A stretch of DNA of 64,000 nt from positions 560,501 to 624,500 of the forward strand of contig NZ_FQLF01000005.1 of NCBI RefSeq assembly GCF_900120175.1, read 5' to 3'. The first letter of the stretch is position 1, and every line of letters begins with the position of its first letter. The notes under the pieces were generated by a model. That model was not told where the DNA came from. It ran no database searches and saw only the letters and a list, made by a program, of their open reading frames with translations. The stretch is from Oceanicoccus sp. KOV_DT_Chl. GTDB lineage: Bacteria; Pseudomonadota; Gammaproteobacteria; Pseudomonadales; Dasaniaceae. A program made the translations under genes and the position numbers. Of the stretch, positions 35,718 to 43,930 are shown in pieces.

Positions 35718-37169
35718 ATGATAAAAAATAAAGATTTAATTCACTCCCGAGCCACTCGCCTCCAAACAACAACAGCATCGCACTGCGCCACCACGCTACT
35801 GCTAATGTCTTTATTAGTAGCTGGCTGCAGCAGCGAATCACCATCAGTCGAGGATGGATTTGATCCGCTACCCAACGCCACTCCGAGCGCACCGGAACCC
35901 GGCCCAGAACCTGAAACCGATCCTGAAACTGACCCTGAAACCGATCCCGAGCCCGAACCTGATCCAGCACCCACAATCAGCACCGGTGTTTTTATTGACG
36001 CGGCGGTAGCTAATATCGCTTTTACGACTGAAACCCAATCAGGCTTCACCACAGCTAGCGGTGAATTCAGTTATATTGAGGGAGAATCGGTAGTCTTTTC
36101 AATTGGCGGCATTAACTTTACCAGCACCACAGCCAAAGCCGTGGTCACACCTCTGGATATTGCCGGTGCTACCGCCATCGCCAACAACACCGTACTCAAT
36201 ATTTCCCGGTTACTACTCAGCCTGGATAGTGACGGCGATGCCAGCAACGGCATTCAAATCAGCGACGATGCTCACTTGCAAGCACAATCACTTACACTCG
36301 ATTTTAGTAGCCTCACATTTGCCACTGACGCCGCCAACCTGGTTGCCAATAGCGGATCGGTGACCACCACCTTGGTTAGCGCAGCTGACGCGGAAGCGCA
36401 CTTACGAGAATCGTTAGGCATTGCGCCCATGGCTACCATCGGTACCGACATCACCCTCAAACCCACCGCGGTATCAGTGCAACTGGATGGCAGTGCAAGT
36501 TCCGACCCGCTTGATAATCCACTGATTTACAGTTGGATCATTGTGTCGCAACCCAGTTGCAGCGTTTTTAATTGTACGCCGGCAACATTACTTAATCCGA
36601 CAACGGCGCAACCCACTCTGGATAGTATCCGCGAACCCGGTGACTATGTCGTAGAGATGACCGTGAACAATCGCCCGGATGGCACTGGCGATAGCGACAC
36701 AGCTCAAATAACCGCTACTCTGCCGCCGTTTATTTTAACCGGCACTATCACTGCGGCTACTGGTGCACTGGCTTCACTCACCCCCGTCGGCACCCCCTTC
36801 TCCGGTGAATTTGATTTAGCTGAAGGCGATTTATATTCCGCACAAGTACTCCTTAGCGGCTTCTGTTTTGCGACTGACGTCGTTGGACTGCCACCGGCAA
36901 GCCCAACCTGTCCGGTCACCAAAACCGCAGTACCGATTTATGCCAATGGCAACAGTAATTACACCGGCGCAGTCAACCCCGCCGGTACTGATTTTACTCA
37001 AGCGGGTACCACTTTCGATGGTGATCAAGGGGTACTGGCACTACTGGCTTATTCACCGTCTTTTGGTGTGAATATCATTATCAATATTACGTTTAATGAC
37101 GATGGTACTGGGTCGTTGACGGCGGATGCCGGGTTTCTTGGTACGGCTACTGGTGATTTGATGTGGTAG
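35718..37169 (+). CDS. Multidomain lipoprotein with PKD-like and shared C-terminal module
   Basis: 483 residues. The lipobox LLVAGC indicates a lipidated Cys, followed by a Pro/Glu/Asp-rich linker (PETDPETDPEPEPDPAP). The first domain (GVFIDAAVANIAFTTETQSGFTTASGEFSYIEGE over two segments) is of a type seen in surface lipoproteins. A PKD-like domain comes next (VQLDGSASSDPLDNPLIYSW ... PGDYVVEMTVNN). The last about 145 residues (GALASLTPVGTPFSGEFD ... GFLGTATGDLMW) are clearly homologous to the PEP-CTERM-type protein at 40068. The function is unknown; an adhesive or binding surface role is plausible. Confidence 0.85.
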   Translation: MIKNKDLIHSRATRLQTTTASHCATTLLLMSLLVAGCSSESPSVEDGFDPLPNATPSAPEPGPEPETDPETDPETDPEPEPDPAPTISTGVFIDAAVANIAFTTETQSGFTTASGEFSYIEGESVVFSIGGINFTSTTAKAVVTPLDIAGATAIANNTVLNISRLLLSLDSDGDASNGIQISDDAHLQAQSLTLDFSSLTFATDAANLVANSGSVTTTLVSAADAEAHLRESLGIAPMATIGTDITLKPTAVSVQLDGSASSDPLDNPLIYSWIIVSQPSCSVFNCTPATLLNPTTAQPTLDSIREPGDYVVEMTVNNRPDGTGDSDTAQITATLPPFILTGTITAATGALASLTPVGTPFSGEFDLAEGDLYSAQVLLSGFCFATDVVGLPPASPTCPVTKTAVPIYANGNSNYTGAVNPAGTDFTQAGTTFDGDQGVLALLAYSPSFGVNIIINITFNDDGTGSLTADAGFLGTATGDLMW

Positions 37170-37394
37170 GTGGTTGGTGTTTTTAGCTGCTTGTCATTCC
37201 CGGCTTTCGCGCATTGCTGTCCGGGATAAAATGTCATTTGTAGCATTTGAGCTTATCAATACAAGGCCAACTCTATGAAATGCAAAGTTGAAACTTGATT
37301 TCCAGGTCGTCATCCTACGCGCAGGCGTGGGATCCAGAGCTACGGAGTGATTGTTTCTTTACTAGTATGGGAGTTTAATTTTTAGTGTTGATTA
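37170..37394. other. Intergenic with REP-like repeats
   Basis: No gene seen. It contains GTCATTCCCGGCTTTCGCGC followed by a CCGGGA half (37192-37228), and a GTCATCCTACGCGCAGGCGTGGGATCC-type repeat (37307-37333). Both are members of dispersed stem-loop families. It leads into the left arm of the first cassette region. Confidence 0.6.
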
Positions 37395-37487
37395 CTTGGA
37401 TAGTTTGCCGGGGGTTGCCCGGCGGCAAGTCACTTCTTTTGTCTAAAAGAAGTGAGCAAGAAAAGTGATTCCCCGGTCAGTCGCCCC
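37395..37487 (+). repeat. Boundary repeat, left arm of cassette region 1
   Basis: About 93 bases running from CTTGGATAGTTTGCCGG to GTCAGTCGCCCC. The reverse complement of 39783-39875 matches it with only a few differences. Further copies are at 52009-52094 (same orientation) and 58674-58767 (inverted). It contains the internal dyads GCCGGGGGTTGCCCGGC and CTTCTTTTGTCTAAAAGAAG. Confidence 0.9.
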
Positions 37488-37567
37488 CTTCGGGGTACAG
37501 TTAATAATAAAATCAAAGGACTTGATATCTACTTTATCGGGGGAGGTTCAGTCACGCCTACCAGGCC

Positions 37568-38106
37568 TTATATGTTTTTATTAGCATGTAGGGCCTCTAC
37601 ATAGTATTCAATTGGTTTATTAGGAGCCATAAAATCTATGATTGCAAAAGGTAGAAGGAGTATATGGCTATAATGTTTTTCATTAACTGAATAGGTTTGC
37701 GAATTATGGAGCTCCCCATTTTTATATAAGTCAAATATGTATATGAAGAGGTCTTTATTTTCTCCCCAGGTTGGGATGAGACCTAAGCTCAGCGCACTAA
37801 TAAAAGCATCGCCACCTGCTCCTCTGTGCCAATACTTAATACCTATATCAAGGTGATAATTGATCTTAGCTTGGGTTGTGATTTTTGGGATGGAGTCTAG
37901 CTTTACGCTATGACCTAGGGATTCTTTAGTTTTTTCAAGGATCTCATTCCTATTCCATACTTTTGTATTTTCACTAATACTAATTGAATAAGAATGTATT
38001 TTTTGGGAGATTCCTCGGTGGCTTGTTCCACTACTGGCTCTAGCTGATAGGTAGTGCAGCCAGAGACAGCCAGAATCAATATAAAAAAATAACCTTTAAA
38101 ACTCAT
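37568..38106 (-). pseudogene. Frameshifted cassette lipoprotein
   Basis: The frame starts with a lipoprotein signal (FFILILAVSGC) and runs to a stop after 63 codons. Shifting frame at the T6 run at 37999-38004 (A6 on the coding strand) opens a continuous frame. It reads on through HSYSISISENTKVWNRNEIL, GIKYWHRGAGGDAFISALSL and YVEALHANKNI to a TAA at 37568. Adding one A restores about 179 residues. I do not recognise the family. It is the last cassette of array 1, and the attC-like site at 38123 precedes it. The break may be a sequencing error (see findings). Confidence 0.75.
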
Positions 38107-38122
38107 AAAAAGCTTCCATACA

Positions 38123-38224
38123 TATCGCCGTGCTCATTCGCCGGAGGCTGCAGGCGCCTTTTGTGCGGCTTTATTGCACAAAAGGTGACTGTGGCCGGAG
38201 GTCGAATGCAGCCCCTTGTTATGA
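38123..38224 (-). other. attC-like recombination site (array 1)
   Basis: A long imperfect palindrome between a TATCGCC-type left edge and GTTATGA at the right. The core arms are GCGCCTTTTGTGC and GCACAAAAGGTG with a short loop, plus CATTCG/CGAATG outer arms. The 3' end of the upstream gene reads into it, as is common for cassette genes. Confidence 0.7.
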
Positions 38225-38718
38225 GTTTTACCTTCTATTAGCGGATATAGTCCTACTAACGTAACAATGCAGCCAGCCACAAAACAAAGACCTGCAGCCG
38301 CTTTAAATTTTCTATAAAACCACGTTAAACGATCAAATTTCTTGTCTCGGATTTTTTCGAAAATTGACAATTTCGCGCCATTTTTGAAAAAAGACCCTGA
38401 AGCAGAAAAGCGTCTTTCGGAGTCTCTAACTGCGTTATATTCACCGATAAATTTCATTGCCACTAGAGAAAGTATACCCATAACGAATATACCTGATCCT
38501 ATTAGCTGCATAATTGTAGGATTATCAGACGATGTAATATATCCAATTGTAATTGTGGCAGCGCCAGAATTTGTAAGCCAAAGAGACTTATCAAAATCAT
38601 CAATTGCTTTAGTCTGAAGATCTCTAGCTTTGTTATATTCAGCCCAGAGTAGCTCACTTACTTCTTTAAGTTCTCCGGCTTTGTGTAAATCTTCTGCAGT
38701 TCTACTTTCATCGCTCAT
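38134..38718 (-). CDS. Cassette-encoded membrane protein, unknown
   Basis: 194 residues with an N-terminal helical, charged region (ELLWAEYNKARDLQTKAIDDFDKS). Three hydrophobic segments follow: about 48-65 (NSGAATITIGYI), 70-90 (LIGSGIFVMGILSLVAMKFI) and 140-162 (AAGLCFVAGCIVTLVGLYPL). The C-terminal tail from about KGLHSTSGHSHLL onward is read through the attC-like site and is unlikely to be functional. No known family is recognised. The ATG is 14-20 bases after the upstream attC-like edge. Cassette membrane proteins of this kind are often uncharacterised. Confidence 0.75.
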   Translation of the reverse strand: MSDESRTAEDLHKAGELKEVSELLWAEYNKARDLQTKAIDDFDKSLWLTNSGAATITIGYITSSDNPTIMQLIGSGIFVMGILSLVAMKFIGEYNAVRDSERRFSASGSFFKNGAKLSIFEKIRDKKFDRLTWFYRKFKAAAGLCFVAGCIVTLVGLYPLIEGKTHNKGLHSTSGHSHLLCNKAAQKAPAASGE

Positions 38719-38736
38719 TGTGCATATTCTCGATAC

Positions 38737-38856
38737 TCACAACGCCAAGCTCACCGGAATATTTTACGGAGAGCGTTTTTGTGAAAAAATGCAGCGCAGC
38801 GGAATGCACAAAAACGAGCGTAGTAAAATGTTTCCGTGTGCAGCTTTTTGTTAGGT
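38737..38856 (-). other. attC-like recombination site (array 1)
   Basis: Left edge CAACGCC, right edge GTTAGGT, about 120 bases long. Long paired arms: GTTTTTGTG with CACAAAAAC, CGGAAT with TTCCG and TTTTAC with GTAAAA. This is the size and form of a VCR-like attC. On the coding strand it starts ACCTAAC and ends GCGTTG. Confidence 0.85.
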
Positions 38857-38865
38857 TTTTTCCCG

Positions 38866-39372
38866 TTAAAACAGTGAATCTTGAAGACTTGATTTATAGC
38901 CATGATTTGTATCGACTGCCTTAGGCCAATTTGACCTGAGTAAATTATCCAAGTCATTTGGGATTTTCTCCCAAATATTGACGTTATCATAGATGTAGAC
39001 CTTCGCCATTAGAGGTAGTGGGGAGTGCGGCTCGCCCCCCTCAAATGACCACACTCGCTTGTCAAAATTTACCCACAAACCCTTCTTGGAGCATGCCGAA
39101 ACATATAACATAGATAAGGTTTCCGATTCCCTACTTGAATCAAAGTAATCTAGCTCATTATCTTTTGCCAGCTGCGCAAGAATTCCCTTAAGTTTTGGCC
39201 ATTGGTCTTTCTGAATATCAATAACGGCGGAATAAGCAGGGCTTTTACCTACTAACTTTTCACTCCATTCGCCACCATAGCAAGAATCTACATAGCCTTT
39301 TGGCGGCTCGTTCCCGGAATCGCAACCGACGATGCTGAACATAATTACGATGATAAATAGGGCTCGATTCAT
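38866..39372 (-). CDS. Cassette-encoded lipoprotein, unknown
   Basis: 168 residues with a lipobox (FIIVIMFSIVGC). The mature part has no recognised domain: YVDSCYGGEWSEKLVGKSP, FDSSRESETLSMLYVSACSK, LWVNFDKRVWSFEGG. Two Cys in the mature part may form a disulfide. It is the first cassette after the leader. The attC-like core gives TTAGG 6-7 bases before the ATG, which can serve as its ribosome site. Confidence 0.78.
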   Translation of the reverse strand: MNRALFIIVIMFSIVGCDSGNEPPKGYVDSCYGGEWSEKLVGKSPAYSAVIDIQKDQWPKLKGILAQLAKDNELDYFDSSRESETLSMLYVSACSKKGLWVNFDKRVWSFEGGEPHSPLPLMAKVYIYDNVNIWEKIPNDLDNLLRSNWPKAVDTNHGYKSSLQDSLF

Positions 39373-39378
39373 GGTAAA

Positions 39379-39446
39379 CCTAACGCTAATTATATAGACC
39401 AGTCGGCATAAGTTACTTCAACCCGACCAGTCGGTATATGTTGTCA
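39379..39446 (-). other. attC-like site at leader-cassette junction (array 1)
   Basis: Left edge CCTAACGC, right edge GTTGTCA. The arms are TATAGACCAGTCGG and CCGACCAGTCGGTATA, forming an imperfect hairpin. The same site, with few changes, lies at 57993-58060. Confidence 0.7.
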
Positions 39447-39534
39447 AAAGGGATAAATTACAGAATGGTCAGTATAAATATCCTAACGTGCTATTGTCAT
39501 TCTTCCCTAACGCATTGTTTTTGTTATGAAACGG

Positions 39535-39562
39535 ATAATACTCACAATCAGGCATAGATCAA
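39535..39562 (-). promoter_or_regulatory. Sigma70-like promoter pointing into array 1
   Basis: On the minus strand: TTGATC, 16-base spacer, TATTAT. The second leader has TTGAAC-16-TATTAT at the matching place. It would transcribe the cassettes in their sense direction, like an integron Pc promoter. Confidence 0.55.
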
Positions 39563-39782
39563 GAGACAATGTGATCTGATGGCCAATAAGGTTTAAATAT
39601 CCCCTAGTGAATCGCAAAGCGATTCATGCCCTTGACTTTAATTCCCCTAAAAGGAGGCGAGCAACGGAGGAAATTTGCGGCCCTTAGAGCGACCGAATGT
39701 TTGAGTCTTTTTTGATTGAGTATCAAAAAAGGCGAGTTCGGATCGCGTGCCGCAAATTTCTGAGTAGCGCAGTGTACCCGCA

Positions 39783-39875
39783 GGGGCGACTGACCGGGGA
39801 ATCACTTTTCTTGGTTACTTCTTTTAGACAAAAGAAGTGACTTGCCGCCGGGCAACCCCCGGCAAACTATCCAAG
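39783..39875 (-). repeat. Boundary repeat, right arm of cassette region 1
   Basis: Inverted partner of 37395-37487 (about 93 bases, few mismatches, such as AGTAACCAAG against AGTGAGCAAG). It continues on its left into TTTCTGAGTAGCGCAGTG, which is shared with the second region at about 58649. Confidence 0.9.
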
Positions 39876-39967
39876 AAATTTAAACTTAACAATTAAACTC
39901 AGATATAAACTGAAAATATCCACTCCACGGATCTCAATTACTCGCCTCGCTCAGCGACCCGCCATGC

Positions 39968-40005
39968 AAAAAAAATGGTCCTCCCGTTTCACCGAAGAGA
40001 ACCAT
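39968..40005 (-). terminator. Terminator of PEP-CTERM-type gene
   Basis: On the minus strand ATGGTTCTC pairs with GGAGGACCAT (one G-U), followed by a U8 run. Confidence 0.75.
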
Positions 40006-40067
40006 TTGATCAAACCCCAAGAAAGCTGAGGCTTATGAGTTGAGACCTAAACAACAAAGCCCAACGT

Positions 40068-40682
40068 TTATGCTACCGTCGAACGACGACGACCAACACC
40101 GGCCAAACCAACAACCGCCGAGCCAAACAACCAGGCTGCTGCAGGTACAGGTACTTCAGAAGGGGCATTCCAGGTCAATGAACCAGTAGCGCCACCAAGG
40201 AAGCCAGCATTGGTAGTTAAGGTGCCAGTGCCATCTGAGTTAAACAACATATCAATAGCGATATTGACGCCAAATGATGGTGAGTAAGCCAGAATGGCTA
40301 ACAAACCAGAAGTGCCGTCAAAAGTGGTACCCGCTTGATCAAACACGGTTCCTGGAGGATTTACCGCACCGGTATAAACCGTTTCGCCTTGAGCAAAAAT
40401 CGGAACAGCGGATTTAGTCACTGGACAGGTTGCACTTGAGGGCGGCTGGCCTGCGGCGTCAGTGTTAAAACAAAAACCTGACAATAGCACCATGGCTGAG
40501 TTTAGCTGCGTGTCAAAATCAAAATCACCAGTAAAAGGAGTGCCAGCGGGTGCGAGTGAAGCTAACGCGCCTGAGGCAGAATCAATTTGACCGGAAACGG
40601 TAACCGTTGCAGAGTGAGCAACAGCCGCCAAAGAAGAGAATGCCAATGCAGCGACAAATTTGGAAAGGGATTTTTTTATCAT
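40068..40682 (-). CDS. PEP-CTERM-like secreted protein
   Basis: 204 residues with a signal peptide (AALAFSSLAAVAHS-AT). The central about 145 residues match the C-terminal module of the lipoprotein at 35718: GALASLAPAGTPFTGDFD, LLSGFCFNTD, CPVTKSAVPIF, GTTFDGTSGLLAILAYSPSF and GFLGGATGSLTW. The C-terminus VPVPAAAWLFGSAVVGLAG followed by GRRR is a VPxPAAAWLF-type PEP-CTERM sorting tail, a substrate for an exosortase not seen in this window. It lies just outside cassette region 1, on the opposite side from its lipoprotein relative. Confidence 0.87.
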   Translation of the reverse strand: MIKKSLSKFVAALAFSSLAAVAHSATVTVSGQIDSASGALASLAPAGTPFTGDFDFDTQLNSAMVLLSGFCFNTDAAGQPPSSATCPVTKSAVPIFAQGETVYTGAVNPPGTVFDQAGTTFDGTSGLLAILAYSPSFGVNIAIDMLFNSDGTGTLTTNAGFLGGATGSLTWNAPSEVPVPAAAWLFGSAVVGLAGVGRRRSTVA

Positions 40683-41055
40683 TTTTAAAACTCCATTATT
40701 ATTAACAGGGGAGCAATAATAGTATGATGCAAAAAAAATCCGATAAAGGTCGCTAAGTTTCTAGTTAACGGGTTTTGATAATATTTGACCTGCCCCAAAA
40801 ATACACATCACAGTTACTTGATAAAAACTGGGAATTGTTTTCAAAAAGTTCAATTTTTCGAAAGATGACACGAAATGACCTTTACAATTTCGAATACCGC
40901 CACCGGATTCATACTTATTTGCAATGCCAATAAACGAGATCAATAGTTTACCAGCCTTTAACCGATTAAATCAGGTAAACAATTAAAGACTCGATGAATA
41001 AAAATCGATATTTTAAAAGCAAATAACATGGCGCCAACAGATCAGATAACATTTT
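40683..41055. other. Intergenic, no gene seen
   Basis: A 373-base AT-rich interval upstream of the PEP-CTERM gene. A 60-codon minus-strand frame (40761-40943) has no family features or ribosome site and is treated as chance. The promoter for the PEP-CTERM gene should lie at its left end. Confidence 0.5.
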
Positions 41056-41643
41056 TCAATCAACCTTTGCCATTAATTTTTCTTTCAACACGTCGACACC
41101 GGGCTTATTGCCAAGAATTTCTTGCGCGGTCAATCCCACTAACTCGTGGGGAAACACCAACCAATCATCCGTTTCATGAACAAAATAATCGGGTACCTTA
41201 CCCACTTTATTATTCGCGGGCTTGTAATAAGGGGTAGCGAGACGCACCATTGGCATACGGTCCTGGCAGGCGATTGTTAAATCCTGCACAATTTGTTGCA
41301 GGCTTAAGCCACTGTCGTGCACATCATCAACCAGCAAAATACGGCTAGCGGCATTTACACGGTTTATCACATAGTCCAAACCATACACTTCCACCAAACT
41401 GCCGCGCTGTTCTATGCCTTTATATAAAGAGGTCCGCACTGCAATATGGTCACTGGTAATATCAAAGTAGGCTAACAATTCTTGTACTGCGATACCTACT
41501 GGCGTGCCACCGCGCCAAACACCGATAATAAAATCGGGGACATAAGCATCCTCAAGTACTTGTAACCCTAAGGCAAAGGAATCGTCCAGCAACTGTTGGG
41601 CACTAATGTATTGCTTGTTTGACACGTTTTTATCCCACTGCAA
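41056..41643 (-). CDS. Purine-type phosphoribosyltransferase
   Basis: About 195 residues from a TTG, or 189 from a GTG with GGGA upstream; both lack an ATG. The PRPP loop is ILLVDDVHDSGLSL. PDFIIGVWRGGTPVG and the downstream TPYYKPANNKVGKVPDYFVHETDDWLVFPHE (split) match the hypoxanthine-type phosphoribosyltransferases of proteobacteria. It should convert a purine base and PRPP to the nucleotide. It is divergent from guanine deaminase, so the pair forms a purine-salvage unit. Confidence 0.85.
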   Translation of the reverse strand: MQWDKNVSNKQYISAQQLLDDSFALGLQVLEDAYVPDFIIGVWRGGTPVGIAVQELLAYFDITSDHIAVRTSLYKGIEQRGSLVEVYGLDYVINRVNAASRILLVDDVHDSGLSLQQIVQDLTIACQDRMPMVRLATPYYKPANNKVGKVPDYFVHETDDWLVFPHELVGLTAQEILGNKPGVDVLKEKLMAKVD

Positions 41644-41776
41644 TTGAAAGAAAAGTCATCGCCAAGCGTCGCGACAAGGGCAAACATGGTACCGAATTGC
41701 TCAGGCTATGTATAATTGCAGCAGCGTTAATGGCAAAGTCACCACCCGGCAAAACCGCAACCGCATAGGACTCCAC

Positions 41777-43078
41777 ATGGCAACCGCGCATAGAGCAAGC
41801 ATTCTGCATTTTCTTGCTGACCCTGATCAAGTTGCAGCGGCAGACGTTTATCAATATTTTGCCGATGGTCTGCTGCTGATTGACGAGGGCAAAGTCAGCG
41901 CCTTAGGCCAGGCAACTGATTTACTGCCTACACTGGCTGCCGATATTGAATTAATAGAACACCCTAACAGTCTATTGCTACCCGGTTTTGTCGACACCCA
42001 CATCCACTACCCACAAACAGAAATGATTGCCTCCTATGGTGAAAGCTTACTGCCATGGTTAAATAAATATACGTTCCCAACCGAAGCGCAGTTTGCCGAC
42101 GAAGACTATGCCGGCACCATTGCCGAATTATTTTTAACTGAGTTATTACGCGCCGGCACCACCACGGCGCTGGTATTTGGGACGGTACACAAGCAATCTA
42201 TCGACGCCTTTTTTACCGCCTGCAGTAGCAAGAATTTACGTATGATTGCCGGTAAGGCAATGATGGATCGCAATGCGCCGGACAATCTACTGGATACTGC
42301 CGAATCCTCCTACCACGACAGCAAAGCACTGATTGAAAAATGGCATAAACACGGACGTTTGCAATATGCCGTAACGCCACGCTTTGCGGGTACCTCTACC
42401 GAACAACAATTAGCTAAAGCCGGTCAATTGCTAACGGAATTTCCCGATGTCTATCTACAGAGTCATATCGCGGAAAATGTCGATGAAGTGGCCTGGATTG
42501 AATCCCTCTTTCCGCAGCGAAAAAACTATCTGGATTGTTACGATCACGCCGGTTTATTAGGTCGCCGCAGCATCTTGGCCCACGGCATTCATCTTAAAGA
42601 TGAAGAATGGCAACGCCTTGCCGCCAGCGAAACCGGCATAGCCTTTTGCCCCAGTTCCAATTTATTTCTGGGCAGCGGTTTATTTCCACTGAGCACCGCA
42701 ACCAAACATAAAGTTAATGTCGGGCTAGGCACTGACATTGGTGCTGGCACCAGCTTTTCGCTACTGCAAACACTTAATGATGCTTACAAAGTCTTACAGC
42801 TGCGCGGTGAAACCTTATCGCCGTTAAAAAGTTTTTACCTGGCTACCTTAGGTGGTGCCACTACACTGGACTTGCAGGATGTGATTGGCAATTTTGGCAT
42901 CGGCAAAGAAGCAGACTTTGTAGTCATTGATAAAAGCTGCACCCCGTTTATCGATTATCGGCTACGCCAGTGTCAGGATTTATTTGAACAGCTATTTGTG
43001 CTCAGCATGCTGGGAGATGACCGGGCCATTGCCCAAACCTGGGCAGCTGGCGTATTGGTGCATCAGCGCCAGCCTTAA
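41777..43078 (+). CDS. guaD: Guanine deaminase
   Basis: 433 residues from the ATG preceded by AGGA; an ATG 69 bases upstream lacks a ribosome site and would add an unlikely leader. It is an amidohydrolase with the metal ligands DTHIHYPQ, QSHIAEN and AHGIHLKD, and Asp in LGTDIGAGTS. SSNLFLGSGLFPL is typical of GuaD. The size fits E. coli GuaD (about 439). It converts guanine to xanthine and ammonia. Confidence 0.92.
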   Translation: MATAHRASILHFLADPDQVAAADVYQYFADGLLLIDEGKVSALGQATDLLPTLAADIELIEHPNSLLLPGFVDTHIHYPQTEMIASYGESLLPWLNKYTFPTEAQFADEDYAGTIAELFLTELLRAGTTTALVFGTVHKQSIDAFFTACSSKNLRMIAGKAMMDRNAPDNLLDTAESSYHDSKALIEKWHKHGRLQYAVTPRFAGTSTEQQLAKAGQLLTEFPDVYLQSHIAENVDEVAWIESLFPQRKNYLDCYDHAGLLGRRSILAHGIHLKDEEWQRLAASETGIAFCPSSNLFLGSGLFPLSTATKHKVNVGLGTDIGAGTSFSLLQTLNDAYKVLQLRGETLSPLKSFYLATLGGATTLDLQDVIGNFGIGKEADFVVIDKSCTPFIDYRLRQCQDLFEQLFVLSMLGDDRAIAQTWAAGVLVHQRQP

Positions 43079-43199
43079 GGACCGGCATCAACCCCAAAAT
43101 AATGCCGATAAACCCGCTATAAATGCTTATAATAAGCCCCCTATTATTTAAACCAACGATATAAACCCACCCTATCAACCAATAAGGCACAGCAACACG

Positions 43200-43855
43200 A
43201 TGAAAGTGGTAGTGATTTACTCAGGCGGCATGGACTCTTTTACCATACTGAATAAAGCCGTGGCCGCCGGCCATGAGGTGCTGGCAGTCTCCTTTAATTA
43301 TGGTCAGCGCCATAACAAAGAACTGGCCTTTGCCGAGCGGGTCTGTACCGAGTTAAACATCCCCATAACATCGTCGACATTACCGCCATGCAAAGTCTGA
43401 TGTCGAATTCTTCACTGATGGCTGCGAGTCAGCAAGATATTCCTGAAGGGCACTATGCAGCGGATAATATGAAATCCACTATGGTGCCCAATCGCAACAT
43501 GATTTTAATTTCACTGGCGATTGCCTACGCAGTGAATGAAAACGCCAGCGAAGTCTGGTACGGCGCACACTCCGGCGACCACACGATTTATCCCGATTGT
43601 CGTCCCGAATTTGTAGAAGCCATGGGCAAGGCCTCGCTACTGGCAAACTACGACCCCATCGCAGTGGTGGCACCCTATCTCAACGGCGATAAAATCGAAA
43701 TTTTACGCGACGGGCTGGCGATGGGATTGGACTACGGTAAAACCTGGACCTGTTATAACGGCCGCGAACTCGCTTGCGGCAAGTGTGGCTCCTGTGTCGA
43801 GCGCCTGGAAGCGTTTACTCTCAACAATGCTACTGACCCGTTAGTATACGAATAA
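43200..43855 (+). pseudogene. queC: 7-cyano-7-deazaguanine synthase QueC (frameshifted)
   Basis: The first frame has the PP-loop motif [13 protein letters not shown] and [14 protein letters not shown]. The second frame continues with [53 protein letters not shown] and the zinc-binding [15 protein letters not shown]. The frames join if one C is added to the C4 run at 43361-43364, giving [16 protein letters not shown] and about 218 residues, close to the family size. QueC makes preQ0 for queuosine. All other motifs are intact, so a sequencing error is likely. Confidence 0.9.
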
Positions 43856-43886
43856 CGGCTATACGAATAACGGCTATACGAATAAC
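43845..43886. repeat. 15-bp tandem repeat over queC stop
   Basis: The unit TATACGAATAACGGC occurs twice in full and once partly. The first copy includes the queC stop codon, so the extra copies are downstream and in the hrpB leader. Confidence 0.75.
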
Positions 43887-43930
43887 ATTCCCATTTCTGC
43901 GGCTAACACTGCCCAGCAAAGGACAAACCT

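Larger units (their letters stand above)
39379..39707 (-). repeat. Conserved leader of cassette array 1
   Basis: About 330 bases nearly identical to 57993-58327. It contains the junction hairpin, CCTAACG motifs at 39482 and 39506, a promoter-like pair, and the hairpin GAATCGC-AAA-GCGATTC near 39608. No coding frame is seen. By position it plays the role of attI plus Pc in an integron, but there is no integrase. Confidence 0.85.

Noticed and set aside
40761-40943. 60-codon minus-strand frame upstream of the PEP-CTERM gene
   Set aside because: No ribosome site, no domain, and AT-rich intergenic composition.
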